NCBI GenBank assembly: GCA_000991415.1 | Contig: LBRM01000015.1 | Coordinates: 1-46,402, forward strand | Direction: 5' to 3' | DNA length: 46,402 bases | Source of the DNA: Candidatus Nomurabacteria bacterium GW2011_GWA1_36_15 | GTDB taxonomy: Bacteria; Patescibacteriota; Minisyncoccia; Phycocordibacterales; UBA9973 | Shown here: piece after piece, positions 9,158 to 18,325 of the stretch | Layout of the letters: each line of letters begins with the position of its first letter | Position numbering within the stretch: position 1 is the first letter of the stretch | Notes under the pieces: model-generated | Databases searched by the model: none | What the model saw: only the letters and a program-made list of their open reading frames with translations | Told to the model about the DNA's origin: nothing | Made by a program: the position numbers and the translations under genes

Positions 9158-10549
9158 TTAAAATTCTTCCAAGTCCTCGCTTATTTTTGATGCAGAAAAT
9201 TCGCTGAGATTACTTTTTTCGAGATTTAAGAAAGTGGTAGTTTTTTCATCGAAATAAAGTTCCACTTTTCCAGTTGGACCATTGCGATGTTTTTCAATCA
9301 AAATCTCAGCGATATTTGTTTTTTCGGATTCATCTTTATTTTTATCTTCTCTGTGAATAAACATCACCACATCTGCATCCTGTTCTATAGAGCCCGAATC
9401 GCGAAGGTCGGAAAGTCTTGGCTTGCCGCCACGCGACTCTACTGCGCGGGAAAGTTGTGAAAGAGCCAGTACCGGTACATTCAGTTCTTTAGCTAAGCTT
9501 TTTAATGATCTTGAAATTTCTGTTACTTGATTAACCATTGAATCGTAATTTTGGGAAGTAGTCATAAGTTGTAAATAATCAACCACGATAAGATCCAGTC
9601 CTTTTTCGGCTTTTAATCTACGAGAAAGAGCTTTCATTCGCACTATGGAATTGCCTGGTTGGTCATCAATATAAATTTTAGCTTTGGCCAGTTTGTCTAG
9701 TGAGTCACGAAGTTGAGAAAATTCTCGATCAGATGATAAACGTCCAGTACGTAAATTCCAGGCATTTACTCGCGACTGAGCTGAAAGCATTCTGTCTACT
9801 AATTGTTGAGAAGACATTTCCAGGGAAAATATTAATACTGACTTGTCATGAGTGATTGAAGATATGCGAGCAATGTCAAGGGCAAGCGTAGTTTTACCCA
9901 TAGAAGGCCTGGCGGCGATAATAATCAAATCAGATTTTTGCAGACCTGAAAGAGCATTGTCTAAATCTCGAAAACCAGTTGGTAGTCCTCGAAGCATGTC
10001 TTTATGTTCATGTAATTTTTCAAGACGTTCCCATGCTTCTGGCAGAGCGTCTTTTAAATTTATGAATTTCTGACTTTTAGGAGAAGATATCACGCTGAAG
10101 ATTTTCTTTTCTGCCATATCCAATATGTCGTCCATATGATCATCACTCTCTTCAAAACCAAGTTCAGAAACATAATCAGCTGCCTCTATCAAACTTCTCA
10201 GAATATATTTTTTTTGCACGATTTCGGCATAATGTTTGATATTAGTGGAAGAAGGCACTACGTTTACTATTTCTGCTAAATATTGATTACCCCCGACTTT
10301 TTCAAGTGATTTTTGTTCGATTAATTTTGTAGAGAGAGAAAGCATATCGATCGGTTCATTTTTCAAGGATAAATCAAGCATCGTCCTGAAAATTATTTTA
10401 TGTTTTTCAACATAAAAAGAATCTGGATTTAAAATATCCTCCACTTCATGAATAGCATTTTTGCGGAGCATGATAGACCCAAGCACCGCTTGTTCCGACG
10501 GGATACTTTGGGGTGGAATGCGTACATCAGTTTTCATTGTTTTTACCAT
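9158..10549 (-). CDS. dnaB: Replicative DNA helicase DnaB
   Basis: PPQSIPSEQAVLGSIM, ARPSMGKTTLALDIAR, VVDYLQLM, LSQLSRAVESRGGKPRLSDLRDSGSIEQDADVV. Confidence 0.97.
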   Translation of the reverse strand: MVKTMKTDVRIPPQSIPSEQAVLGSIMLRKNAIHEVEDILNPDSFYVEKHKIIFRTMLDLSLKNEPIDMLSLSTKLIEQKSLEKVGGNQYLAEIVNVVPSSTNIKHYAEIVQKKYILRSLIEAADYVSELGFEESDDHMDDILDMAEKKIFSVISSPKSQKFINLKDALPEAWERLEKLHEHKDMLRGLPTGFRDLDNALSGLQKSDLIIIAARPSMGKTTLALDIARISSITHDKSVLIFSLEMSSQQLVDRMLSAQSRVNAWNLRTGRLSSDREFSQLRDSLDKLAKAKIYIDDQPGNSIVRMKALSRRLKAEKGLDLIVVDYLQLMTTSQNYDSMVNQVTEISRSLKSLAKELNVPVLALSQLSRAVESRGGKPRLSDLRDSGSIEQDADVVMFIHREDKNKDESEKTNIAEILIEKHRNGPTGKVELYFDEKTTTFLNLEKSNLSEFSASKISEDLEEF

Positions 10550-10625
10550 TAGGGCTATTTTAGCACAGTAAAAAAATAGTCAAAGTTAAAAAATGCATAA
10601 TATGTTATTAAAATGGGGACAATTC

Positions 10626-10655
10626 TTTGCAGAATATGCCTTTGCAGAATATGCC
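10626..10655. repeat. 15-bp tandem duplication TTTGCAGAATATGCC x2 upstream of trpS
   Basis: Two exact consecutive copies directly upstream of the trpS -10 element. Confidence 0.95.
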
Positions 10656-10676
10656 TTTTTCCTGTAATATTAATGT

Positions 10677-11627
10677 ATGTCAAAAAAGATATTATTGTCA
10701 GGGGTAAAACCGACAGGGGCGCCGCATATCGGCAATTATTTTGGTGCCATGAAGCAATTCGTAAATCTTCAGAATGAATACGAGGCCTATATTATGATAG
10801 CTGACTATCATGCCTTAAACTTTATCCAAAATGCTGGAGAAATGAAAAAGAACATAATTAACGTTCTTTTGGATTATCTGGCCATCGGTCTTGATCCCAA
10901 GAAAGTGACTTTATTTAAACAATCTGATGTAAGTGAACACACAGAACTGACTTGTATTTTTGACACTATTACTACTATGCCGTATTTAATGCGGGCTCAC
11001 GCTTATAAAGATGCGGAAGCAAAAAATAAAGAAATATGTGTCGGCACCTTTAATTACCCAATGCTGATGGCGGCCGACATTTTGCTTTATAGTCCGGATA
11101 TCGTGCCAGTGGGACAAGATCAGAAACAACATGTAGAAATAGCCCGCGACACAGCAGAAAAATTTAATCGTATTTTCGGCCAGACTTTTAAAATTCCGGA
11201 ACCGATGATTATGAAAGATATGGAAGTAGTGCCGGGATTGGATGGACGTAAAATGTCCAAGAGCTATGGAAATATTATTCCTTTGTTTGCGGAATACGAA
11301 GAAATAAAAAAAGCTGTTATGTCAATTGTAACTGATTCTGGTGAAGGAATACCAAAAAACGTTTATGCTATACATAATTTATTTCGTCCCGCCTCTGAAC
11401 TTTTACCGCTTTATGAGAGTAAGGCAAGCAAATATAAAGAATTGAAAGAAATATTAATTGAAGATATAGAAAAATTTACCGCCCCTTTGAGAGAAAAGCG
11501 AAAAGAGCTTGCTAAAAATATTCCTAAGGCGTTTTCAATATTAGAAGCGGGCGGTGAAAAAGCAAAAAAGATTGCTTCAAGAAAAATGGAAGAAGTGCGA
11601 GAAAAAATTGGGGTTAAAATTTATTAG
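10677..11627 (+). CDS. trpS: Tryptophanyl-tRNA synthetase
   Basis: SGVKPTGAPHIGNYFGAM, PVGQDQKQHVEIARD, GRKMSKSYGN. Confidence 0.96.
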   Translation: MSKKILLSGVKPTGAPHIGNYFGAMKQFVNLQNEYEAYIMIADYHALNFIQNAGEMKKNIINVLLDYLAIGLDPKKVTLFKQSDVSEHTELTCIFDTITTMPYLMRAHAYKDAEAKNKEICVGTFNYPMLMAADILLYSPDIVPVGQDQKQHVEIARDTAEKFNRIFGQTFKIPEPMIMKDMEVVPGLDGRKMSKSYGNIIPLFAEYEEIKKAVMSIVTDSGEGIPKNVYAIHNLFRPASELLPLYESKASKYKELKEILIEDIEKFTAPLREKRKELAKNIPKAFSILEAGGEKAKKIASRKMEEVREKIGVKIY

Positions 11628-11659
11628 GAATATATTAATTTTTTTGTGTTAGAAAATAT

Positions 11660-13138
11660 ATGAAAAACAGAGTCTATATTAAGGATTTAAAAGATAACAT
11701 AGACAAAGAAGTAATTATCGCTGGATGGGTAAATGTCAGGCGCGATCAAGGCAAGATGATATTTTTTGATATGCGTGACATGACAGGTTTGATACAATGC
11801 GTGGTATTGCCAAACCGAATGAATATTGAAAATTCCTCAGCAAAAAATTCTGACGCCTTCGCCCTCGGAGACACAGGACATGGAACCCACGACGTTGAGA
11901 ATTCTTTGCTGGGGAATTTAGTAAAAGAAATCCGCCCGGAATGGGTCTTAAAAATTACAGGTATTGTAAACAAGCGTCCGGATAAAAATGTAAAACAAGA
12001 CACATTAAACGGAAATGTAGAACTTGAAGTTATAAATATTGAAATTCTAAATAAAGCGGAAACCGCTCCTTTTCAGGTGAATGAAGATACCTTAGGAGTT
12101 AATGAAGACCTTAGAATGAAATACAAATATTTAGATCTGCGAACGGAAAGAATGCAGAAAAATATCCGTATGCGGGATAAAATAATTTCTTTTTTCCGAG
12201 ATTATATGCATAAAAATGGCTTCACTGAAATTGAAACCCCTATACTTATGAGAGGCACTCCCGAGGGATCACGAGAATATGTTGTACCATCAAGACTTTT
12301 TAATGGACAGTTTTATGTATTGCCGCAATCACCTCAACAATTCAAACAACTTTGTATGGTTGCCGGTTTTGAAAAATATTTTCAAATTGCGCGTTGTATG
12401 CGTGATGAAGATACCAGAGGCGACAGACAACTTGAATTTACTCAACTTGATTATGAGATGTCTTTTGTTAGTCAAGAAGAAGTGTTGGCCTATACTGAAA
12501 TTATGTTTATAGAACTTATAAAAAGTGTTTATCCCGAGAAAAAAATTACCCAGATATCTTTTCCTCGATTGAGCTATGCTGAATCGATGAAAAAATATAA
12601 ATCAGATAAACCGGATTTGCGAGAAAATAAAGAAGATCCGAATGAATTAGCTTTTTGTTGGGTCTTAGATTTTCCGATGTTTGAAAAAAATGACCAAGGC
12701 GAAATTCAAGCGGTTCATCACCCATTTTGTTCAGTAAAACCAGAAGATAAAGAAAAATTTATGAATGGAAAAGATATTTTTTCTATTCGGGCCAATGCTT
12801 ATGATTTGGTATTAAATGGATATGAATTGTCTTCCGGTTCTATTAGAATTCATGATCAAGTGGAACAAAAACAAGTTTTTAATCTGCTTAACATTTCGGA
12901 AGAAGAACAAAAAAAGAGATTTGGACATATGCTGGAAGCCTTTACTTATGGAGCGCCACCCCATGGCGGTTTTGCGCCCGGTATTGACCGCATTGTTATG
13001 ATTTTACAAAATGAACCGAACATTCGTGAAGTGATTGCTTTCCCGAAGACGGGTGAGGGAAGAGATTTGATGATGGGATCTCCTTCTGAAATTTCTGACG
13101 AACAATTGAAAGAATTAGGGATAAAACTGGTGAAATAA
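11660..13138 (+). CDS. aspS: Aspartyl-tRNA synthetase, lacking the GAD insertion
   Basis: OB-fold, ETPILMRGTPEGSREYVVPSR, QSPQQFKQLCMVAGFEKYFQIARCMRDED, GIDRIVMIL. SDKPDLR is followed almost immediately by ELAFCWVLDFPMFE. Confidence 0.95.
   Translation: MKNRVYIKDLKDNIDKEVIIAGWVNVRRDQGKMIFFDMRDMTGLIQCVVLPNRMNIENSSAKNSDAFALGDTGHGTHDVENSLLGNLVKEIRPEWVLKITGIVNKRPDKNVKQDTLNGNVELEVINIEILNKAETAPFQVNEDTLGVNEDLRMKYKYLDLRTERMQKNIRMRDKIISFFRDYMHKNGFTEIETPILMRGTPEGSREYVVPSRLFNGQFYVLPQSPQQFKQLCMVAGFEKYFQIARCMRDEDTRGDRQLEFTQLDYEMSFVSQEEVLAYTEIMFIELIKSVYPEKKITQISFPRLSYAESMKKYKSDKPDLRENKEDPNELAFCWVLDFPMFEKNDQGEIQAVHHPFCSVKPEDKEKFMNGKDIFSIRANAYDLVLNGYELSSGSIRIHDQVEQKQVFNLLNISEEEQKKRFGHMLEAFTYGAPPHGGFAPGIDRIVMILQNEPNIREVIAFPKTGEGRDLMMGSPSEISDEQLKELGIKLVK
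11842..11906. repeat. In-frame palindromic element inside aspS (family C)
   Basis: AAAAAATTCTGACGCCTTCGCCCTCGGAGACACAGGACATGGAACCCACGACGTTGAGAATTCTTT aligns with the reverse complement of 37996-38062, including the 16-nt identical run GCCTTCGCCCTCGGAG. Confidence 0.8.
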
Positions 13139-13144
13139 TTTTTA

Positions 13145-13501
13145 ATGAGTTATATAATCGCAGGCAGAATAATCAGGGGAAGCAAATACGGCCAGAAAAT
13201 TGGTTTCCCGACTGTAAATCTGGATAGAAGAAATTTTTTAGGAATAAAAGAAAAACCGGCATTCGGCATATATGCCGGTTCTGTTATTTTAAACAAGGGA
13301 AAGTATAAAGCCGGAATAGTAATTGGTCCGTTGGATAAAAAAGGCTTGCCTAAAATAGAAGCGCATTTGGTTGGTTTTAAGGGAAATCTTTATGGCAAGA
13401 AAGTGGTACTCAAAGTTGGTAAGTTTATAAGAAAATTTAAAAAATTCAAGACTGAGAAAGAATTAATAATACAAATTAAGAAAGATTTAAAGAAATGTTA
13501 A
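13145..13501 (+). CDS. Stand-alone riboflavin kinase domain (RibF C-terminal domain-like)
   Basis: GRIIRGSKYGQKIGFPTVNLD, FGIYAGSV, IEAHLVGFKGNLYGKKVVLKVGKFIRKFKKFKTEKEL; no FAD-synthetase domain. Confidence 0.85.
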   Translation: MSYIIAGRIIRGSKYGQKIGFPTVNLDRRNFLGIKEKPAFGIYAGSVILNKGKYKAGIVIGPLDKKGLPKIEAHLVGFKGNLYGKKVVLKVGKFIRKFKKFKTEKELIIQIKKDLKKC

Positions 13502-14391
13502 AACAATACACCGGTCCTTTATTAATAATCATTGCCGCGTTATTGTGGGCGTTTGACGGTGTCATTCGCCGCTATCTTTACGCTCTTCCGCCCATTACTA
13601 TAATTTTCTTTGAGCATTTATTTGGTCTTATAATTTTATTTCCTTTTGTTTATAAATATATTTTAAAAACGAAATTTACTAAACGGGAATTTTTCTTGGT
13701 AATTTTAGTATCTATTTTAAGCGGACTTTTGGGAACATTATGGTTCACCACGGCTCTTCTGCAGGTACATTCCATCTCTTTCTCGGTGGTGTTTCTCTTA
13801 CAGAAACTCCAACCGATTTTTGCCATCACTACGGCCAGAATTTTCTTGAAAGAACAATTAGATAAAAGATATATCAAATGGGCGTTACTTGCAATCTTTT
13901 CAGCTTTTTTTGTGACCTTTCCAAACGGGTGGATTAATTTTCAGACAGGCGAGGGGACCATTATTGCCGCTTTATATGCTCTTGGTGCTGCTTTCGCTTG
14001 GGGTTCGTCAACAACATTTTCCAAAATGCTTTTGGGGAAAATAGATTTCAAGGTCAGCACTTTTTACAGATTTTTTGTCACAATATTAATAGCTTTACCA
14101 TTATTATTTTTGTTTGGTAATACGAATGGAGGAGGTTTGTCTATACCGAATTTGTCTCAGTTTGCTCTTTTAGCGCTTATCGCTGTTTCTACTGGCATGG
14201 TTGCATTACTGATTTATTACAAAGGACTTGCGAAAACTCCAGTTCATATTTCCACCATTTTGGAACTGACTTTTCCTTTTATCGCCATCTTGATAGATAT
14301 GCAGTTGTATCACACAGTCCTTTTGCCTTCACAATGGATAGCCTCAATAGCGCTTGTTTTTAGTATACGCGAAGAGAATAAAATTTTGTAA
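13495..14391 (+). CDS. EamA/DMT family transporter
   Basis: About 10 TM segments with two EamA-like repeats (ALLWAFDGVIRRY..., GAAFAWGSSTTFSKMLL...). Confidence 0.85.
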   Translation: MLKQYTGPLLIIIAALLWAFDGVIRRYLYALPPITIIFFEHLFGLIILFPFVYKYILKTKFTKREFFLVILVSILSGLLGTLWFTTALLQVHSISFSVVFLLQKLQPIFAITTARIFLKEQLDKRYIKWALLAIFSAFFVTFPNGWINFQTGEGTIIAALYALGAAFAWGSSTTFSKMLLGKIDFKVSTFYRFFVTILIALPLLFLFGNTNGGGLSIPNLSQFALLALIAVSTGMVALLIYYKGLAKTPVHISTILELTFPFIAILIDMQLYHTVLLPSQWIASIALVFSIREENKIL

Positions 14392-14424
14392 AAAAAGATT
14401 TCATTCTGGCTGCTAAAATTGACA

Positions 14425-14432
14425 TGTATAAT
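14425..14432 (+). promoter_or_regulatory. Extended -10 promoter (TGTATAAT) for the 14549 gene
   Basis: TTGACATGTATAATTAG; about 110-nt leader to ATG 14549, which has an SD-like GGAGG. Confidence 0.5.
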
Positions 14433-14548
14433 TAGTTTATAAAGAAGATTCCTATCTTTTGACATTTTCTTAAGAAGATGTATTATTAAGCTAAATAAAT
14501 AATCTTTGTTCTTTAATAATTTTTAATAAACAAGAATTGGAGGACTAA

Positions 14549-14851
14549 ATGGTCACTGATTTTTTGAAGGAATTAGTTTCCGCGATAGAAACTATCTCAG
14601 AAGAGACTATTCATCATTTTAGTCTCTCTCTGCCAGCGGTGGGGGAAGGGGAAAAAACCACCGGAATTCTAAGTGAAGAAGGTAAAAAGATCTATTCTTT
14701 ATTAATACTTAAAGAAAATGAAATAGATGAAGAAGATCTTTCTATCTTAGAAAAAGGAGAGGATTCTTCTTCAGTGGAAGAAGATAATCTTGAAGATTAT
14801 AGAAGAATAATAAGGTTAGAATATGTAAATATATTATTTAATCTTAATTGA
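14549..14851 (+). CDS. Small acidic hypothetical protein with SD
   Basis: GGAGGACTAAATGG start context; 100 aa, Glu/Asp-rich; followed by a terminator. Confidence 0.6.
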   Translation: MVTDFLKELVSAIETISEETIHHFSLSLPAVGEGEKTTGILSEEGKKIYSLLILKENEIDEEDLSILEKGEDSSSVEEDNLEDYRRIIRLEYVNILFNLN

Positions 14852-14878
14852 TTTGATAGATTTCTTTAAAGCCTTTTG

Positions 14879-14909
14879 AAAAAGCCCCAAGCTTCTCAAA
14901 GGGCTTTTT
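14879..14909 (+). terminator. Rho-independent terminator
   Basis: AAAAAGCCC caagcttctcaaa GGGCTTTTT. Confidence 0.85.
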
Positions 14910-14971
14910 CGTTTATAATCCTTTATCTGATAAATTTTTGAATTTTTTCTAAAAAGGTATATAGTATAAAG

Positions 14972-16390
14972 ATGATAATTACTTTTAAAAATAAAGCAAA
15001 AGAGGTAAAAGGCGAAGCTCTTTTGGTGTCTGTTAGCCCTAAAAATAAGGATGAAATAGTAAAGGACCTGTCTGCGCAGGCAGGAAACGGAATAAAAACG
15101 CTTTATTTGAAATGCGACGAAAAAATGAATTTACGCAAACTTTTTTTGCTAGTGCGTAAGATGGTAATAATGGCAAAGGGAATAAAAGCGGAAAAAATTG
15201 CTTTTAATTTTTCTGATTTTAAATTTAAGGGTTTGAAAATCAATAACGAAGAACTGGCAGAAATTATTGGTTCTCAGCTTGATTTTGCCAATTATGAATT
15301 TTTAGAATATAAAACGCCGACTGAAGAAGGTTTTAATCTTGTTAAAGAAATAATTATTTGCGGTATAAACAAGAAGATACAAAAAGAAATTTTAAAAGGT
15401 CACACCATAGCGCAAGAAGTAAACAAAACTCGCTCTCTGACAAATATGCCCGGAGGAGATATGACCCCTCAAATTTTAGCCAGAAAAGCAAAAGAAGCAG
15501 TGAAAGATTTGCCGGTAAAAATTACAGTGCTCGGCGAAAAGGAAATGGAAAAACAAAATATGCAGGCCATACTTTCTGTTGGTCGCGGATCAGATGAGGA
15601 ATCCAAGTTTATTATTATGGAATATACAGGCCTGCCTGCGCAGACAGGGGATAAAAAAGGGGAAAAGCCTATTGTGCTTATTGGTAAGGGTGTCACTTTT
15701 GATACTGGTGGAATAAATTTGAAACCATCAAACAGTCTGCTCGGTATGAATATGGATATGTCTGGAGGCGCGTCAGTCATCCACGCCTTAGCTCTAGTAG
15801 CAAAAATGAAATTAAAAAAAAATGTTATTGGTTTGATTCCCTCGGTTGAAAATATGGCTTCTGGAAAAAGTTATCGGCCCGGAGATATTGTCCGTTCTAT
15901 GTCTGGCAAAACGATTGAAATTTTAAATACTGATGCAGAAGGGCGAGTAATTTTAGCGGATGCATTAACTTATGCTCAAAAATATAATCCGGAAGTAGTG
16001 ATTGACATAGCCACCTTAACTGGCGCGGCTGTGGTTGCCCTTGGTGAAAGAGCTTCAGCCATTTTTACAGAAGATAATAAATTAGCCAAAACGCTTGAAG
16101 AATTAGGAGAAAAAACAGGGGATTATGTTTGGCGTTTACCTTTATGGGAGGAATATGAAAATGAGATAAAAGGAACTTTGGGTGATTGGACCAATATCCA
16201 CAATAAAGATTCCCGTTATGGCGGAGCGATTTATGCAGCCATATTCTTATATCAGTTTATAAAAGGCTACAAATGGGTACATTTAGACATTGCCCCCCGT
16301 ATGACCGCAATGCAGGGCGAAAACCTTGCCCAAGGTGCCCTAGGCTCTCCTGTAAGGCTTTTATATAAGTTTATTGAAAAATACAAATAA
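14972..16390 (+). CDS. pepA: Leucyl aminopeptidase, M17 family
   Basis: GKGVTFDTGGINLKPS, MDMSGGASV, NTDAEGRVILADAL, DIATLTGAAVVALG. Confidence 0.95.
   Translation: MIITFKNKAKEVKGEALLVSVSPKNKDEIVKDLSAQAGNGIKTLYLKCDEKMNLRKLFLLVRKMVIMAKGIKAEKIAFNFSDFKFKGLKINNEELAEIIGSQLDFANYEFLEYKTPTEEGFNLVKEIIICGINKKIQKEILKGHTIAQEVNKTRSLTNMPGGDMTPQILARKAKEAVKDLPVKITVLGEKEMEKQNMQAILSVGRGSDEESKFIIMEYTGLPAQTGDKKGEKPIVLIGKGVTFDTGGINLKPSNSLLGMNMDMSGGASVIHALALVAKMKLKKNVIGLIPSVENMASGKSYRPGDIVRSMSGKTIEILNTDAEGRVILADALTYAQKYNPEVVIDIATLTGAAVVALGERASAIFTEDNKLAKTLEELGEKTGDYVWRLPLWEEYENEIKGTLGDWTNIHNKDSRYGGAIYAAIFLYQFIKGYKWVHLDIAPRMTAMQGENLAQGALGSPVRLLYKFIEKYK
15067..15084 (+). repeat. 18-bp palindromic element CCTGTCTGCGCAGGCAGG inside pepA (family A)
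   Basis: Encodes DLSAQAG; same sequence at 22098-22115 and reverse complement at 15631-15648. Confidence 0.9.
15631..15648 (-). repeat. Family A palindrome, opposite orientation, inside pepA
   Basis: CCTGCCTGCGCAGACAGG, the exact reverse complement of 15067-15084; encodes GLPAQTG. Confidence 0.9.
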
Positions 16391-16462
16391 AGAGTCCAAA
16401 ATAAAAACTCTTTACTTGGCATACTTTTTATAAACCATTAAGAAAATAAAAAATAAAATAAG

Positions 16463-16597
16463 ATGAAAAATTATGCAAAAGTAGGGAATAGAAAAGGCAA
16501 ACCAGGATATCGCACCCCTTCCACTTTCCGGGCCAGAAAAAATTTCCAAGTGGGGAGGATTAAGGTTGGGGATAAAAGGGGAATAGAAAATTTATGA
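16463..16597 (+). CDS. Possible small basic protein (44 aa), ATGA-overlap with the next ORF
   Basis: MKNYAKVGNRKGKPGYRTPSTFRARKNFQVGRIKVGDKRGIENL; the stop TGA overlaps ATG 16594. Confidence 0.3.
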   Translation: MKNYAKVGNRKGKPGYRTPSTFRARKNFQVGRIKVGDKRGIENL

Positions 16598-16899
16598 AAA
16601 ATATATTTGAACAACTTACAGATTTATTGAAAAAAGACGAGCGTCTTGTTTCGCAAGACAGCATACTTATGAAAAATCTAAAATTTACAAATCTTGCGAT
16701 ATTTATAATCTTTTTGGGAATTGCCTTAATTGAAGTTTTTCAAAAACAAAATTGGCTAAAAGTTGCACTCTTTTTAGCTTTAGGAGTAATATCTCTTTGG
16801 GCAGATTTTCGAAAAATTAGAATGATAATAAGAATATGTTATAATATATTTATTAACAGTAATTTTCGCCAGAGGCGGATCAGCCTTAGGCTGAAATAA
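16594..16899 (+). CDS. Hypothetical small membrane protein (possibly decayed); 3' end runs into a palindromic element
   Basis: Two predicted TM helices (FTNLAIFIIFLGIALIEVF, VALFLALGVISLWADF); C-terminal residues encoded by the repeat at 16867-16893. Confidence 0.4.
   Translation: MKNIFEQLTDLLKKDERLVSQDSILMKNLKFTNLAIFIIFLGIALIEVFQKQNWLKVALFLALGVISLWADFRKIRMIIRICYNIFINSNFRQRRISLRLK
16867..16893. repeat. Double-hairpin palindromic element (family E)
   Basis: CGCC aga GGCG gat CAGCC tta GGCTG. Confidence 0.7.
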
Positions 16900-17086
16900 A
16901 AACCTTACTATTTGATAAAAATAAATTTGATTAAATCAAGATATATCAATTTTGATTAAATTGGCCTGTGGTTTATATTTAAGAGGATCATGTTGAAATT
17001 TTAACTGAAAAAGGTAAATATTTTGCATTAAAAATTAAAGAAAAATAGATTGAGATTTAGTTTGTTTATTATGTTATAATAAGAAT

Positions 17087-18325
17087 ATGTCAAAGAACTA
17101 CTTAAAGAAAATTTTAAATATAAGCGAACCCTACTTAAAAAAATCTTTTTCAAAAGGGAGACTTGAGGAGTTTTTTGATGCAATAAATTTTATTTATAAT
17201 TTTAAAAAACGCGAAGATATAGTAAAGAATTTTTCTGACAAATATATAGAGTTTATAAAAGAAGATTACCAAAGACAATATCAAGGAACTAATGAAAAGT
17301 TAAATAATTTTTTAGAAAAAAAAGATGATGGTGTAAAAATAGTCTGGGGAGATTGTTACAATACAATGAAAGCTATGAAATCAGAATCGATTCATTGTAT
17401 GGTTACCTCTCCCCCATATTATAATGCCAGGGACTATTCTAATTGGAAAAATATGGATGATTATTTTCGTGACATGCAAAATATAATAAAAGAAGCTTAT
17501 AGGGTTTTAGATAATCATAGAGTTTTTGTCTTTAACGTAGGAGATGTTTTTGATAATGATAATTTAAAAACCGAATCAGTTTGGGGAAAAAGAAGATTAC
17601 CACTTGGTGCTTATTTTATAAAAATATTTGAAGAGGAAGGTTTTACCTTTGTTGATGATTTTATCTGGGATAAAGGGGAAGTGCAAAGCGAGAGGCACAA
17701 AAATGGTGATAAGCCATATCCATTTTATCAATATCCCGCAAATTGTTATGAACATATTTTAATTTTTCATAAACATAGATTAGATGAAACTCGTTATCCT
17801 TGTCCAGTATGTGGTACATTAAAAGTTAATGGTAATACACAATCAGAAATAGGATTACGAAGTTGGGAATGTAAAAATTTTGAATGTTTTGAAAGAAGTA
17901 AAAGTAATAGGGGGAAAAGATTTTCATTAAAAACCCTTACTACACAATCTCATCAGGAAAAAGAATACGGTATTCCAGAAGAATTTATTAAAAAATGGCG
18001 TAGGGATATAATTAAATTTTCACCCGTTATAAAAATTAATTCAAAAGGTGAAAATACTCTAGGGCATACAGCACCTTTTCCTGAAAATATTCCTGAATTT
18101 GCTGTAAGGATGTATAGTTATAAAGGTGAAAAAGTTTTAGATCCTTTTGGAGGAAGTTTTACTTCTATTATTATAGCAAAAAAATTAGACAGAATTGGAA
18201 TTGGAATTGAACTGAATAAAAGAATGTTTAGAGAAGCAAGTTTAAAAAATATAAAAAAAAATTTATTGACTTTGTTTGATAAAAAAGATATAAAAATATC
18301 TGAATATGATCATGAAAAACAATAA
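17087..18325 (+). CDS. DNA methyltransferase (SPPY-type, N4-cytosine/N6-adenine) with zinc-ribbon insertion
   Basis: Motif IV TSPPYYNARDY precedes motif I VLDPFGGSFTSIIIAKKL (beta-type order); insertion CPVCGTL...WECKNFEC. Confidence 0.88.
   Translation: MSKNYLKKILNISEPYLKKSFSKGRLEEFFDAINFIYNFKKREDIVKNFSDKYIEFIKEDYQRQYQGTNEKLNNFLEKKDDGVKIVWGDCYNTMKAMKSESIHCMVTSPPYYNARDYSNWKNMDDYFRDMQNIIKEAYRVLDNHRVFVFNVGDVFDNDNLKTESVWGKRRLPLGAYFIKIFEEEGFTFVDDFIWDKGEVQSERHKNGDKPYPFYQYPANCYEHILIFHKHRLDETRYPCPVCGTLKVNGNTQSEIGLRSWECKNFECFERSKSNRGKRFSLKTLTTQSHQEKEYGIPEEFIKKWRRDIIKFSPVIKINSKGENTLGHTAPFPENIPEFAVRMYSYKGEKVLDPFGGSFTSIIIAKKLDRIGIGIELNKRMFREASLKNIKKNLLTLFDKKDIKISEYDHEKQ

Noticed and set aside
12279-12512. 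Sense-strand overlapping ORFs in aspS (12279-12512, 12816-13001) and in dnaJ (3078-3263, 3429-3629)
   Set aside because: Out-of-frame reads inside strongly supported genes without independent evidence.
11660-13138. Absence of the GAD domain in AspRS as a novelty
   Set aside because: GAD-less AspRS is, to my knowledge, seen in other CPR genomes; only the palindromic insertion is reported.
16594-16680. N-terminus LTDLLKKDERLVSQD as a remnant of a Type III methyltransferase
   Set aside because: Vague similarity from memory only; the rest of the ORF is a TM protein, so I do not claim it.
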